The translations under genes and the position numbers were made by a program. From assembly GCF_000314995.1 (NCBI RefSeq), contig NZ_BAEO01000051.1, forward strand, positions 97,115 through 161,114: a DNA stretch of 64,000 nucleotides, read 5' to 3'. Source of the DNA: Paraglaciecola arctica BSs20135 (GTDB taxonomy: Bacteria > Pseudomonadota > Gammaproteobacteria > Enterobacterales > Alteromonadaceae). Within the stretch, counting starts at the first letter, position 1. Each line of letters opens with the position of its first letter. Shown piece by piece: positions 52,020-62,012 of the stretch. Under the pieces are notes generated by a model. That model worked only from the letters and a program-made list of their open reading frames with translations, did not search any database and was not told where the DNA came from.

Positions 52020-53693
52020 TTACTTTGCTCCTAAAATAACTTTATTTGTTTTTAACAAAAACCACAGCGCCGGTAGCGCAATGATAAGTCCAACACCAAG
52101 CGTCTCAGCATTGGCAGAATCGGTTACAGCGCCTAAACCCATTAGAAGAATACCTATGGCTAGTATTCCAATACTGAGTATTTTTTTGCTGTAAGCGTTG
52201 TCACTTGCTTGTACTTCACTATTGGACGTTTCTTGGGTTTCGCGACTCAATTGGTATGCAATATAGTTGTCGTAATCAGGGTTACTACCGCGAGACTGGT
52301 AGTAATAGATTTCAAATCCAATTAACCATATTACCGGTGTAATAACGCCCAACATCATTTCCCACTCTCTGCTTAATGAAAGGTCAAATAAGCTAGGTGT
52401 TACAAATTTAAAGAAGGCATTAATTAGTAAGCTAAAGATGGTGGTAAGCAGTAGGCTTTTGCCGGTTTGACGTTTAGAAAAAATAGCCCAGATAGGCGGT
52501 AAATAAAGCGATGCACCTGTGAGAGCTGCAATACTCAACACTACCTCTACAATTCCCCCCATGCTTTGTACCGCCAGAGCGACTGCAATAGCCAAAAATC
52601 CAAAAACAAAAGTAGAGATCCTAGCCACTTTCATTAAGCGCTCTGCTGGGTAGTTAGGCTTAATAGATTTGAATAAATCATTAGTAAAAACACCCGCAGC
52701 GATATTGATGGCGGTGTTGACTGAGCTAGCTGTAGCAAAAACCATAGCCGCTAGAATCAAACCAAGCAGGCCTTCAGGCACTACCAGTTTACTCATAAGC
52801 AGGTAAGCTTCTTCTGCTTCTGTGCCCGATAAATCGGGATTGATCACGCGATATATCATAGGCGGCAGCATCCAAATGATCGGCGCGACTAAATACAAAC
52901 CTCCAAATAATAAACCTACTTTTTTAGCATCTTTAGGTTTTGCAACACTAGTATAGCGCTGTACGTAGGCCCAATTACCACCGATAAAAACTGTGTTATA
53001 AATCACAAATGCAATGAGAAAAATCCAACTGTAGTTTTCATTTTGTAAGGCCATAAAACCATCGGGTAACTTGCTTAAAAAGGTGTTAACGCCACCCACC
53101 TCACCAAACGCGAGTGGAATAATAATCAACACTGCAGCGGTCAGTACCACAAATTGCAGAACGTCAGTTACTAGCACAGCCCAAAGTCCACCTACTGTGG
53201 TGTAAGCAATAACAAATAAACCCAACACCAATATCGCCACATTTAAAGGGATACCTGTAGAGACTTCGATAATTTTGCCGACCGGATAGAGAAATGCACC
53301 AGCAGTAAACAAATTGATAAACAGAAAAGCGGATGAATAGATTTTTTGCACTGACTTACCTGCCCGATGTGTAAGAAAGTCGGCAACTGTTAGTGCCCGT
53401 GTTTTATTCCAAGCGGGAGCAATGATGCAACCAATAATGATGCCGGCAACGGCCATAGTGGATTGAATAACTACAGCCACCAAACCATCGCTATAGGCGA
53501 TAGACCCCCAGACGACAAAAGTGCCTACCGAGAAAAAGCTCATGAACAGCGAAAGCCCGCTGATCCACCAGGGAACAGCCCCACCAGCGGCAAAAAAGGA
53601 AGTCATACTCTTACCGCTGCGGGAGAACATTAATCCTAAAAATAAAATAACTAACGCAAATGCGATAGCAACGTAGTAATCAAATTGGTTCAT
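52020..53693 (-). CDS. SSS-family symporter of the second locus
   Basis: About 557 residues from the ATG at 53693, with some 13 helices. Signatures: SFFAAGGAVPWWISGLSLFM, GGLWAVLVTDVLQFVVL and FIGGNWAYVQRYTSVAKPKD. An upstream in-frame codon at 53750 has no support and would remove the hydrophobic N-terminus from its normal position. It is the first gene of the minus-strand operon symporter - FAD oxidoreductase - sialate esterase - SGNH. Substrate unknown; probably the acidic or acetylated sugar the locus processes. Confidence 0.88.
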   Translation of the reverse strand: MNQFDYYVAIAFALVILFLGLMFSRSGKSMTSFFAAGGAVPWWISGLSLFMSFFSVGTFVVWGSIAYSDGLVAVVIQSTMAVAGIIIGCIIAPAWNKTRALTVADFLTHRAGKSVQKIYSSAFLFINLFTAGAFLYPVGKIIEVSTGIPLNVAILVLGLFVIAYTTVGGLWAVLVTDVLQFVVLTAAVLIIIPLAFGEVGGVNTFLSKLPDGFMALQNENYSWIFLIAFVIYNTVFIGGNWAYVQRYTSVAKPKDAKKVGLLFGGLYLVAPIIWMLPPMIYRVINPDLSGTEAEEAYLLMSKLVVPEGLLGLILAAMVFATASSVNTAINIAAGVFTNDLFKSIKPNYPAERLMKVARISTFVFGFLAIAVALAVQSMGGIVEVVLSIAALTGASLYLPPIWAIFSKRQTGKSLLLTTIFSLLINAFFKFVTPSLFDLSLSREWEMMLGVITPVIWLIGFEIYYYQSRGSNPDYDNYIAYQLSRETQETSNSEVQASDNAYSKKILSIGILAIGILLMGLGAVTDSANAETLGVGLIIALPALWFLLKTNKVILGAK

Positions 53694-54144
53694 AACGTTT
53701 CTTTTAAATAATGGGGCCAAAGACTCAATGATAACGACAATACACTGCAATTGGCGTGCTATCGGTTTAACCTTAGCTGCGCAACTTAATGTTGTGGTTA
53801 GTCATAAAACCTTAACCTCGATACGAATAACGCAAATATGTATCACTATTAGAAACATGTCAATGTAAATGCGTTGTTATTTTAATATCTATCAAATGCT
53901 TTGTTAGAATGGTTTTTACGTTTATTTATCTGAAGCTCCACTAAAATAGGGTTTGTAAGTTTTTTGTGGTTTTTGTGGAAAGTATAAGTAAAGTTGTGTA
54001 AATGTAAAAAATGTAAAGAATATAAAACAAAAAAGCTTGTAATGTATCTATTATAGATTTATAAATGTCCGTGAGATACTAATGACATGTAAAAAACTAC
54101 ATTACACTAACAGGTGTATTGTCTTGTTAATCAAGGGGGCACAA
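53694..54144. promoter_or_regulatory. Divergent control region of the second locus
   Basis: This 451-bp A/T-rich region separates the symporter operon and the second TonB receptor. An inverted pair AACGCA (53829-53834) and TGCGTT (53870-53875) lies 35 bases apart. Near 54000-54030 there are several AATGTAAA-like repeats, which may be sites for the IclR regulator; none is conclusive. The segment CTCCACTAAAATAGGGTT at 53936-53953 recurs at 61661-61678. The receptor ATG at 54145 has AAGGGGGC as its ribosome site. Confidence 0.45.
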
Positions 54145-56796
54145 ATGAATAAGTCGACTAAACAGACTCTTAAACTAAATAAAATAACTAAAACATTTAT
54201 TACCATGGGCACACTGGCGCTGGCGTTTTCTGGCTACGCACAGGAGCAACAAACAGCAGCGGATATCGCAGCGGATAAAAGTGCTGAAAATGTAGAGCTT
54301 ATCCAAGTAACTGGTATTAGAAGTCAGCTCACCCAAGCGGTAGCCACTAAACGTGACAGCGTACAGTTTGTTGATGCCATCTCGGCAGATGATATGGGTA
54401 AATTGCCTGATGCTAATGTTGCTGAATCTTTACAGCGTGTTTCGGGTGTACAGTTAGAGCGAGGAATTGGTGAAGGTAGTGCTATTTCAATCCGGGGCTT
54501 AAGCCAAAATGTTATTTTGGTTAATGGCCGCCAGGTCACCACAGCCGGTGGACGCGGTGATAAAGGTCCTGATACCTTAGAGTCTTCGTCTTATAGTATG
54601 TTATCACTTATTCCTTCTAGCCTAGTATCCAGTTTGGAAGTGTCTAAATTACCTAGCGCCAGCGAAATTGAAGGTGCTTTGGGTGGGATCGTTAATATCA
54701 AAACCCGCCGTCCTTTAGATAACGATGGCCAAAAATTTGTGGCCAGCGCTACCGGTTCCTACAATGATTTATCGGAAGATAATGGCTCAGAACTATCTGC
54801 TTATTATTCAAATACCTTTTTAGATAATACTTTGGGTATACAGGTTGCTGCTTCAAGTTCTAGCGCCACGTTTCAAGAAGAAGGGCTGAATACTTTCTCC
54901 GGTTATAGTTATGACGCATCAGTCACTCCGGACCCAGCTGACGAAACCCTAGTTTTTAACGATATACGTTACTGGGAAATCAATGACAAACGCGACAAGG
55001 TTGGTTTGAATGCCATGGTGCAGTGGCAAGCTTCTGATTCGTTGGAACTGTATCTTGATACTTTTTATAGCAAAGTTGACTCAGATCGGGAGCGTTACTG
55101 GACTGGGTTTTGGACTTGCTGTGGTTATGAAAATACCGAAATTTCAAACAATGGCGTATTAACTTCGGGTACAGTCAATCGGCCTGTGCAAGCTAATACC
55201 GAGTTTGCGCCTGCTTATATGGAATTTGCAAGTACTGCACTAGGCTTTAAGTGGTATGCCAATGATTGGGAAGTAACGGGTGAGTTTGCTTACACAGATT
55301 CAACCTCTAATTCGCAGCAAGATTTTATGCGTTTTCAAACTGCAGTAAGTGCCGAAGTTGATTTTGATTTGTTAGCCGGTGATGACGCGCCCGATGTCAC
55401 TTTTGGTGACGCTGATTTAACATCGCCTGATGGTCTAAACCTAGCTATCGTTTACGATAATACCTCTTACAATGAAACCACCGATGCAGCTGCCAAAGTC
55501 GATGTCACGCGTTTTTTTGATGGTGATTTTTTAACCTCAGTTAATTTTGGTGGACGAGCAAATACCCTTGATACCAGTCATGATTATGTGGCTCGAGCGA
55601 TAACACCTAATTTTGCATTAACCGATCTGCCACAAATTTATACTATGTATAGCAATAACAATTTCTTCTCTGGTGATGGCCCAGCAGTCAATGATCAATA
55701 TTTGATCGTGGATAAAAGTAAGTGGAAAGGCTGTACTACTTTAAGTGATTATTATGATGCTGCAGGCACTGCTGAATGTGCAACGACTCACGATCTTTCA
55801 CCTTCCTATAAGATCAAGGAAGGTATTGTTGCTCTATACACTCAAGCAAACTTTGCCAGCGAGTTAGGCGGTCATAATATTTCCGGTAACTTCGGGGTAC
55901 GCTATGTTCAACGGGATTTAACCTCAGAAGGTCATTCTGAAGATGTCGCTACAGGTGTCGCCACACCTTTTACAACTAAAGTGTCACATTCTGAATTTTT
56001 ACCTTCAGCTGTCGTTAAAATGGATCTAACTGACGATCTGGTATTACGTTTTGGAGCTGCTCGTACCCTGACTTTTCCTGATACCTCAGATCTCAGCAGC
56101 GGTATTTTTGTTCGCGGGGATTTTACCGCTAACGGCGGTAACCCCGAGCTCGATCCCTTTATTATCAATCAGCTAGACTTTGCTGCTGAATGGTATTTTG
56201 GTGAAAGTAGTATTTTGTCTGCGGGCGTGTTTTATAAAGACGTTGAATCTTTTATTGTGAATACTATCCAGCCACGTGATTTACCAAACTATAGTCAGCA
56301 AGTGTTTGTTGAACAGCCAATTAATGGTGAAAGCGGTACAATCCAAGGCTTAGAAGTGTTGTATCAACAAGCGTTTACGTCTTTACCTAGCTTTCTTAAA
56401 GACACAGGTATTATGGCAACCTATTCATTCATAGACAGCGAAACACCTTTTGAAGATGGCCGCGGTAATAGTTTACCTATCCCAGGTTTGTCAGAAAATA
56501 ATATTAATATGGTCGCCTATTATGAAGTTGAATCTTTTGGGGTTAGGATTGCTTACAACTGGCGTGATGACTATTTGGGGTACTTAGGAGCTGGAGATAA
56601 CGGCGTATTTTATAAAAGTTATCAAGACTTAGCCGTTACTGCTAACTACAAAATTAACGATAATGTCAGCCTAAATTTCCAAGCTGTTAACTTGCTTGAT
56701 ACTAGACAGAAACAATATGCTGCATACGAAGAAGCAATTCAACGTAATGTCGAATTTGGCACAACTTACAAAATGAGTGTGTCGGTTAACTTCTAA
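54145..56796 (+). CDS. TonB-dependent receptor of the second locus
   Basis: About 883 residues from the ATG at 54145. It has a signal peptide to about AFSGYAQ, a TonB-box-like VELIQVTGIR, plug motifs DDMGKLPDANVAESLQRVSG and SAISIRGLSQNVILVNGR, and ends with the beta-barrel strand MSVSVNF. It resembles the N-glycan receptor in type but is clearly diverged. It is divergent to the symporter operon and upstream of an IclR gene, giving a complete uptake-and-regulation module for one glycan-derived substrate. Confidence 0.92.
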   Translation: MNKSTKQTLKLNKITKTFITMGTLALAFSGYAQEQQTAADIAADKSAENVELIQVTGIRSQLTQAVATKRDSVQFVDAISADDMGKLPDANVAESLQRVSGVQLERGIGEGSAISIRGLSQNVILVNGRQVTTAGGRGDKGPDTLESSSYSMLSLIPSSLVSSLEVSKLPSASEIEGALGGIVNIKTRRPLDNDGQKFVASATGSYNDLSEDNGSELSAYYSNTFLDNTLGIQVAASSSSATFQEEGLNTFSGYSYDASVTPDPADETLVFNDIRYWEINDKRDKVGLNAMVQWQASDSLELYLDTFYSKVDSDRERYWTGFWTCCGYENTEISNNGVLTSGTVNRPVQANTEFAPAYMEFASTALGFKWYANDWEVTGEFAYTDSTSNSQQDFMRFQTAVSAEVDFDLLAGDDAPDVTFGDADLTSPDGLNLAIVYDNTSYNETTDAAAKVDVTRFFDGDFLTSVNFGGRANTLDTSHDYVARAITPNFALTDLPQIYTMYSNNNFFSGDGPAVNDQYLIVDKSKWKGCTTLSDYYDAAGTAECATTHDLSPSYKIKEGIVALYTQANFASELGGHNISGNFGVRYVQRDLTSEGHSEDVATGVATPFTTKVSHSEFLPSAVVKMDLTDDLVLRFGAARTLTFPDTSDLSSGIFVRGDFTANGGNPELDPFIINQLDFAAEWYFGESSILSAGVFYKDVESFIVNTIQPRDLPNYSQQVFVEQPINGESGTIQGLEVLYQQAFTSLPSFLKDTGIMATYSFIDSETPFEDGRGNSLPIPGLSENNINMVAYYEVESFGVRIAYNWRDDYLGYLGAGDNGVFYKSYQDLAVTANYKINDNVSLNFQAVNLLDTRQKQYAAYEEAIQRNVEFGTTYKMSVSVNF

Positions 56797-56811
56797 TACT
56801 AATAGTCTTTT

Positions 56812-56845
56812 ACGCTGCCACTCTGTGGCAGCGTGATTTTATTTT
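56812..56845 (+). terminator. Rho-independent terminator after the second receptor
   Basis: ACGCTGCCAC at 56812-56821 pairs with GTGGCAGCGT at 56825-56834 around TCT, followed by GATTTTATTTT. It lies 16 bases after the receptor stop, separating it from the IclR gene. Confidence 0.88.
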
Positions 56846-56912
56846 GCAGTACTGCCTAGCTGCTTTTCTATGTAGAATGACTGCAAATATCAATGGTTCT
56901 GCAAAATAAACT

Positions 56913-57662
56913 ATGCCCAACTCCAGCGCAAATCTAAAAAAACACGGTAGTCAATTAAACCATAGCCTTATTGAAGGTATTAACGTTTTACAGGGGCTCG
57001 CCTCTTTCGAGCGTCCTGTAGGTTGTCGTGAATTAGCTCGTTTCCTAGAATTGGATACCACTAGAGTCAATCGCTTGTTACGCACTTTAGACTTTATCGG
57101 GCTGGTACGTAAAAATGACGATCGCAAATATGTTACTGGACCGGCTATGTTGGTATTAGCGGCTCAAGGCCTGTGTGCGTCTGGAGTTACTACCAAAGCG
57201 ATTAAACCCTTAGAAGAACTGCGTAAATATGGTTTAGTGGTGGCAATGGGGGTGTTATGGCATGACAAGGTCACTTATCTTTATCATTCTTTGCCTGACA
57301 TGGGCGAAGAGAGCCCGCTTGGTCGTTTGGGGTATTTTCCAGCGACTGAATGTGGAACCGGTATTTCTTTATTATCAGATCTTGAAGATGACGAGGTACG
57401 TGTTTTATATCAAGACCGCGACATCCCTGGCTTTCCTGAAGGAGTTGAAAGCTTGCTGACTGCACTGAATCAATATCGAAAGCAAGGTTACGTTAAGATG
57501 CAAACTCATTATAAAACCCATTTACCTCATCATTCGGTCACTATAGCCGTCAACGTTAAAGGCAATATGCACAGTGCGATAGCACTATCAGGCTGGATCC
57601 CAGAAGAGGCCACCGATGAGTTGGTCACCTTACTGAAAAACAAAGCTAAAGAAATTGAATAA
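56913..57662 (+). CDS. IclR-family regulator of the second locus
   Basis: A 249-residue IclR-type protein. The N-terminal winged helix is HSLIEGINVLQGLASFER followed by VGCRELARFLELDTTRVNRL. The effector domain includes GPAMLVLAAQGL, VTYLYHSLPD, GRLGYFPATECGTGISLL and the late HHSVTIAVNVKGN. IclR regulators often sense small acids or sugar-acid breakdown products. That would fit a locus with an FAD oxidoreductase, but it is inference. It is preceded by a terminator, so it has its own promoter. Confidence 0.88.
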   Translation: MPNSSANLKKHGSQLNHSLIEGINVLQGLASFERPVGCRELARFLELDTTRVNRLLRTLDFIGLVRKNDDRKYVTGPAMLVLAAQGLCASGVTTKAIKPLEELRKYGLVVAMGVLWHDKVTYLYHSLPDMGEESPLGRLGYFPATECGTGISLLSDLEDDEVRVLYQDRDIPGFPEGVESLLTALNQYRKQGYVKMQTHYKTHLPHHSVTIAVNVKGNMHSAIALSGWIPEEATDELVTLLKNKAKEIE

Positions 57663-57711
57663 AATTAAATAAAGTACCGCTTTGCACAAAGTGTTTTCAG
57701 AGATTGATTGG

Positions 57712-58575
57712 CTAACTAATCAATTGATTAACCTTTAACCACATAGTTAATGACTGAAACCAGTCGTAATTATGATACATACCAAAACCATGTCCGCCAT
57801 CGGCTAACAACAAAAGTTGTACCGGCACTTGAGATGCCATTAGAGCGCGGTAATAGCATAGTGAGTTTTCTACAGATACATTGACATCGTCATTGGCGTG
57901 CATAATAAATGCTCGGGGTGAATCGCTGTTAACTTGTCTATCATTCGAAAAATATTCGATGTCTGCTGGACTAGCATCCTCACCTATTAACAATGCTTTA
58001 GAACCCGAATGGGTTATTTGCGGATCCATGCTGATCACTGGATAAATGAGAATTTGGAAAGCAGGTTTAATCATTACAGGGCTGAGTGTTGGCAACACTG
58101 GTCGTTGATAATGTACCGCAGCACAGCTGGCCACATGGCCACCAGCCGAAAATCCCATAACGCCTATTTTTGCCAGATCGAGCTGCCACTCAGTCGCATG
58201 GCTTTTAACAAGCTGCAGCGCTTGTTGCACGTCTTGCAAGGGACCCAACTTACGATTATCCATAGTGTCATCACAAGGCAAACGATATTTAAGTACAAAT
58301 GCACTGATGCCTAGCTTTACCAAGCGCAAGGCAATGGCATCACCTTCCTTATCTACCGATAAACCTCGATAACCGCCACCAGGACATATCACCACTGCGC
58401 AACCATTACGTAAATTTGCATCGGGCCAATAAGCAGTCAGTTGTGGTTGACTAACCCCTATGACAAAACGTCCAGTGGAGTCTTGGGACTCAACACACTC
58501 CTTATTAACGGCCTCTTTGGCTCCAGGGATATCGTCACTATAAAGCGTTACGCTTTCAATTTTTTTTATTTGCAT
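57712..58575 (-). CDS. Alpha/beta hydrolase (acetylesterase-like)
   Basis: About 287 residues from the ATG at 58575 (an upstream GTG at 58614 in the same frame is less likely). Motifs: oxyanion-type VVICPGGGYRGL, nucleophile elbow GVMGFSAGGH, acid MHANDDVNVSVE and histidine DGGHGFGMY. This is the esterase/lipase (BD-FAE, acetylxylan-esterase-like) pattern. It has no signal peptide, so it acts in the cytoplasm, perhaps removing acetyl groups after import. It converges with the IclR gene and probably belongs to the second locus. Confidence 0.85.
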   Translation of the reverse strand: MQIKKIESVTLYSDDIPGAKEAVNKECVESQDSTGRFVIGVSQPQLTAYWPDANLRNGCAVVICPGGGYRGLSVDKEGDAIALRLVKLGISAFVLKYRLPCDDTMDNRKLGPLQDVQQALQLVKSHATEWQLDLAKIGVMGFSAGGHVASCAAVHYQRPVLPTLSPVMIKPAFQILIYPVISMDPQITHSGSKALLIGEDASPADIEYFSNDRQVNSDSPRAFIMHANDDVNVSVENSLCYYRALMASQVPVQLLLLADGGHGFGMYHNYDWFQSLTMWLKVNQLIS

Positions 58576-58979
58576 AGCACCATCACTGTTAGCTGAGTCA
58601 CGCTTTATCTGCACAAAATGAGATTAATCTAATCTGCACTATGTGCAAGATGATCACTAGAGTAATTTTTTGTTTTTTAGGTGTTTTCAGTTCTTAGGTT
58701 TGTTTTCTGGTAGAGCCAGCGAAGTCAGGTTTGTCGAATAATTGGATTTTAAGTTAGCAGGTGAAGTGAATACTAGGTCTGGTGAACATTCACCCCAAAA
58801 TATATGGGGATGTTCTTGTAATATTTCCGTTACTTGGCAATATACGACAACACCTCCACTCAAAGACGAGTGTACGGGTATTTAAGACTAGGATTGGTTT
58901 TATAGTTGCTCGGAATTTAAGCTCTGTACTGTACATGATTTTATTATTTTTAAATTATTCTTAACAAGGATTTGCATTA
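58576..58979. other. Intergenic region before the RCC1 gene
   Basis: No gene was recognised. A partial hairpin (GAACAT...CCCC with GGGGATGTTC, 58784-58815) with a three-base bulge is present. The start of the following gene has AAGGAT nearby. Confidence 0.4.
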
Positions 58980-60383
58980 ATGTTGAATAAAACATCTCGT
59001 CATTTTTTCTATACCTTAATCTTACTAGCGCATTTATCTATAGGTGTTTCTTATGCATGGAAAGATGTCGCTTTAGGCAGTGGATTTACATTAGCTATCG
59101 ATGACAATGGCGCTCTGTGGGCATGGGGTGATAATGCTTGGGGGGCTTTAGGCATTGATGATACCCGTAATATTGATAACTATCCTCCTCAAAAAATCGG
59201 TAATGATACAAATTGGCAAAGACTTGAAGCGGGTAGTTCATTTGCTTTAGCTTTAAAAGCTGACGGCACCTTATGGTCTTGGGGATATAATTATAATGGT
59301 CAATTGGGTCACGGAGATAATGCGCGTCAATATAAACCCAAACAAATTGGTACAGCTACTGACTGGCACTTTATAACGGCTAATCAGGAGCAATCATTGG
59401 CAATAAAACAAGATGGCACGCTTTGGGGCTGGGGTGATAACTTATTTTCCCAACTGGGAGATGGGACTCTGAATGATCATGCAAGCCCTGTGCAGATCGG
59501 CCAACAAAAATGGGCCAAAATAGCATCGGGTAGTAAACATATTCTCGGGATCCAACAAGATGGTAGTTTATGGGCCTGGGGCAGTAATGCAAACGGTCAG
59601 GTAGGTAAAGGTGGCAGCGACCGAAGTGTACAAAGTGAGCCAATAAAAATAAGTGATGATAATTGGAAAGACATTTCAGCTGGTGAACAACATTCATTAG
59701 CCATAAAAAGTGATGGCAGTTTGTGGTCTTGGGGAGCTAATTCTCAGTTCGAATTAGGCTTAAATGAAAACCAAAATATTAGATTTTCCCCAGTCCAAGT
59801 GGTAACAAAATCAGATTGGCAATCAGTCAAAGCAGGTTCTATAAATAGTTTTGCCATAGATGAGAATGGCGTTTTGTATTCATGGGGAAATAGCAGTAAT
59901 GGTTTATTAGGTTTAGGTGAAGATGGCATTGCACATGTTCCCACCCCATTAGAATCAGATTTGACTTGGAAAACAATTAGTACCAGTTCTGCCCCTAGTA
60001 GCTGGACGCATCATGCGGCTGGAATAAAAAGTGATAATTCAATATGGTTATGGGGTAGAAACCTCAAAGGCGAGTTAGGTTTTGATGAGTCTGAAAATAA
60101 CCAATTTACTCCTAAAAAATTGCCCGCTTTTGATAGCGACAATGATGGCGTAGCAGATGATCTTGATGCGTTTCCCTATGATGCTGCAGAAACCCAAGAC
60201 AGCGACAACGACGGGGTTGGTGATAACGCCGATGCTTTCCCTAATGATGCAAGTAAGTCAAAAGTGGTAGTCGAAAATGCTACCAAAAGTGGTGGGGGTA
60301 GTGTAAATACAATGTTTATTTTACTTCTGCTGATATTACTTTCTATAAAGTTATATCGGAATGATTCTATATCTAAAGAGTAA
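58980..60383 (+). CDS. RCC1-repeat protein with TSP3 repeats and GlyGly-CTERM sorting tail
   Basis: A 467-residue exported protein (signal peptide, SIGVSYAW region). About seven RCC1-type blades follow a repeated pattern such as LWAWGDNAWGALG, LWSWGYNYNGQLG and LWGWGDNLFSQLG. Residues about 385-425 contain two thrombospondin-type-3 calcium repeats (DSDNDGVADD, DSDNDGVGDN). The end is a GlyGly-CTERM tail: GGGSVNTMF, a hydrophobic helix and basic residues. Such tails are cleaved by rhombosortase and the protein is sent out by type II secretion. The ligand is unknown; the calcium repeats suggest a cell-surface adhesive role. Confidence 0.85.
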   Translation: MLNKTSRHFFYTLILLAHLSIGVSYAWKDVALGSGFTLAIDDNGALWAWGDNAWGALGIDDTRNIDNYPPQKIGNDTNWQRLEAGSSFALALKADGTLWSWGYNYNGQLGHGDNARQYKPKQIGTATDWHFITANQEQSLAIKQDGTLWGWGDNLFSQLGDGTLNDHASPVQIGQQKWAKIASGSKHILGIQQDGSLWAWGSNANGQVGKGGSDRSVQSEPIKISDDNWKDISAGEQHSLAIKSDGSLWSWGANSQFELGLNENQNIRFSPVQVVTKSDWQSVKAGSINSFAIDENGVLYSWGNSSNGLLGLGEDGIAHVPTPLESDLTWKTISTSSAPSSWTHHAAGIKSDNSIWLWGRNLKGELGFDESENNQFTPKKLPAFDSDNDGVADDLDAFPYDAAETQDSDNDGVGDNADAFPNDASKSKVVVENATKSGGGSVNTMFILLLLILLSIKLYRNDSISKE

Positions 60384-60544
60384 GTCTATCTGCAGCGGCA
60401 GAGTCGATGTTTTTTGTGGCTTTGCCATTGTTGTTGATTGTCTTCCTATGTGCTGCCTGTAAAAAAACTAAAAATCCTCTTCGTTTTCATGGGCTAAGCT
60501 TGTCGTCATCTGCAGCAGCTTTTGCTGCCAACAGTCTTATTAAA

Positions 60545-61654
60545 TTAAGTCATCTTGTTTGAATTATCTAATCCAAAACCTTTTTCATATGAAACCTTAA
60601 TAATTGGATCCCATATGGAAGGCACAGGGTTACCTGGTTTATTGAAAAAAGTACCGGTTAATTCGGCTTTTCTTCGAAGCGCATTTGCCTGTGCTTTAGT
60701 CGATTTAGCAAGATACAAGCTGCCTCCGATTGGAGCGCAGTTTAGATCTTTATGTCGATAAAAGAATTGATTGTAGGGGGCGAACAATATGGTGCCTGGG
60801 GTGACTGAACTAGTAATTTTGTCCTCTAGATTTTTCAGCAATTCAGTGTCACGCATTGGGCGATAAAAATAGACTAGGTTAAAATCTTTATAATCATCGA
60901 AGGTTATTCCATCTCCATGGATAATAAGGGTGTTTTGCACGTACATTTGTGCCAGTAATTTTTGGGCGTCATTTGCGTAACCTTCATCATATTCTAGCCC
61001 AACTGCATGGTTAAAAAATTTGGACGCCTGCAACACCTTCATACCACAACCGCACCCGACATCAATAAACTGTGATTGCGTTGCGTGCCCCTGAGCTAGC
61101 ATTAAGCGATAAGCGGCATGAACATTTTCTAAAAAAACACTGTTTGGAAGGGAAATGTCGGGAAAGCAGCCGTGATTTAATGCATCGGCGCCTTGGCTAT
61201 TAGTGCTCAATAGTACTCGAAGGTCTTCAAAGGCACTGTCATATGCTGATAGTTGACTGATAGTAATGTCATTTTCTGCAGTAGTTTTATGAAATAACTT
61301 GCGCCTTTTGGCAGGCACTTGCATTCGCACTAAATAATCAATTTGCGGCCAAGCAGCCATCCAGCTGCGAATTTGATTGCTGTTATCCATGGCCGCGATC
61401 AATGCGGATTTGATTGCTGGATCAGTTTGATTGTGATTATTTTCCGCCAGTTTTGTCGATATAAGCAGCAAGGCTTTGGAAACCTGATGATTGTTAGTTG
61501 CAATAGCAGCAAGCACTCGGTTGATTTCTGTTATGTTTAGAACGCTGTTTGGTTTGAGATTAATCACAAGGTTTGCAACTAAAGTTTCAGTCTGTAGAAG
61601 ATGTGCTTGCAGGGATTTATGTAAAAGCACCGCTTGTTGAAGATCAAATTCCAT
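60545..61654 (-). CDS. Class I SAM-dependent methyltransferase
   Basis: About 369 residues from ATG 61654 (GTGGAG just upstream; a GTG at 61666 is less likely). The N-terminal about 190 residues are helical. The SAM motif I is SQFIDVGCGCGMKVLQAS at about residues 200-217, followed by the acidic end of strand 2 in VGLEYDEGYA, and LIIHGDGITFDDYKDFNLVY as motifs II-III. The substrate is unknown. It is an isolated gene. The class is certain, but the target cannot be inferred. Confidence 0.72.
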   Translation of the reverse strand: MEFDLQQAVLLHKSLQAHLLQTETLVANLVINLKPNSVLNITEINRVLAAIATNNHQVSKALLLISTKLAENNHNQTDPAIKSALIAAMDNSNQIRSWMAAWPQIDYLVRMQVPAKRRKLFHKTTAENDITISQLSAYDSAFEDLRVLLSTNSQGADALNHGCFPDISLPNSVFLENVHAAYRLMLAQGHATQSQFIDVGCGCGMKVLQASKFFNHAVGLEYDEGYANDAQKLLAQMYVQNTLIIHGDGITFDDYKDFNLVYFYRPMRDTELLKNLEDKITSSVTPGTILFAPYNQFFYRHKDLNCAPIGGSLYLAKSTKAQANALRRKAELTGTFFNKPGNPVPSIWDPIIKVSYEKGFGLDNSNKMT

Positions 61655-61666
61655 GGCGCACTCCAC

Positions 61667-62012
61667 TAAAATAGGGTTGGAAGAAATTCAACAGTTTGCT
61701 GCCTAGAATTCTTATGCCTTTGAGTATTAAGTAGAATAAACACTATTCTAAATCTATACAATAGCCATGAATTCTTCGAATTACTGAGACAGCTATCGTA
61801 ATTTTTAGACGATATTTACAATGGGGAGCGAATTGATTATTTGTGCGTTTTAATGCATGACGTATCTGTGATTTTTCCGTATATTTACTGAGTTCGTTTG
61901 TTTTTTAAACTAATTGTTGTTGGTAAGTGTTATTTGCATAAAATTGTTGTCGCTAATGAACGAGAAAATCATAATATAAAGTACTGTGGTACAACAGATA
62001 CAGGATGTAGTA
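61667..62012. other. Intergenic region before the GGDEF gene
   Basis: No gene is seen in this 346-bp stretch. CTCCACTAAAATAGGGTT at 61661-61678 is an exact 18-base match to 53936-53953. A promoter for the diguanylate cyclase must lie in the A/T-rich right half. Confidence 0.4.

Noticed and set aside
53936..61678. Exact 18-base match CTCCACTAAAATAGGGTT at 53936 and 61661
   Set aside because: It may be a small repeat or shared site, but one pair in 64 kb is too little to call; a genome scan would decide.
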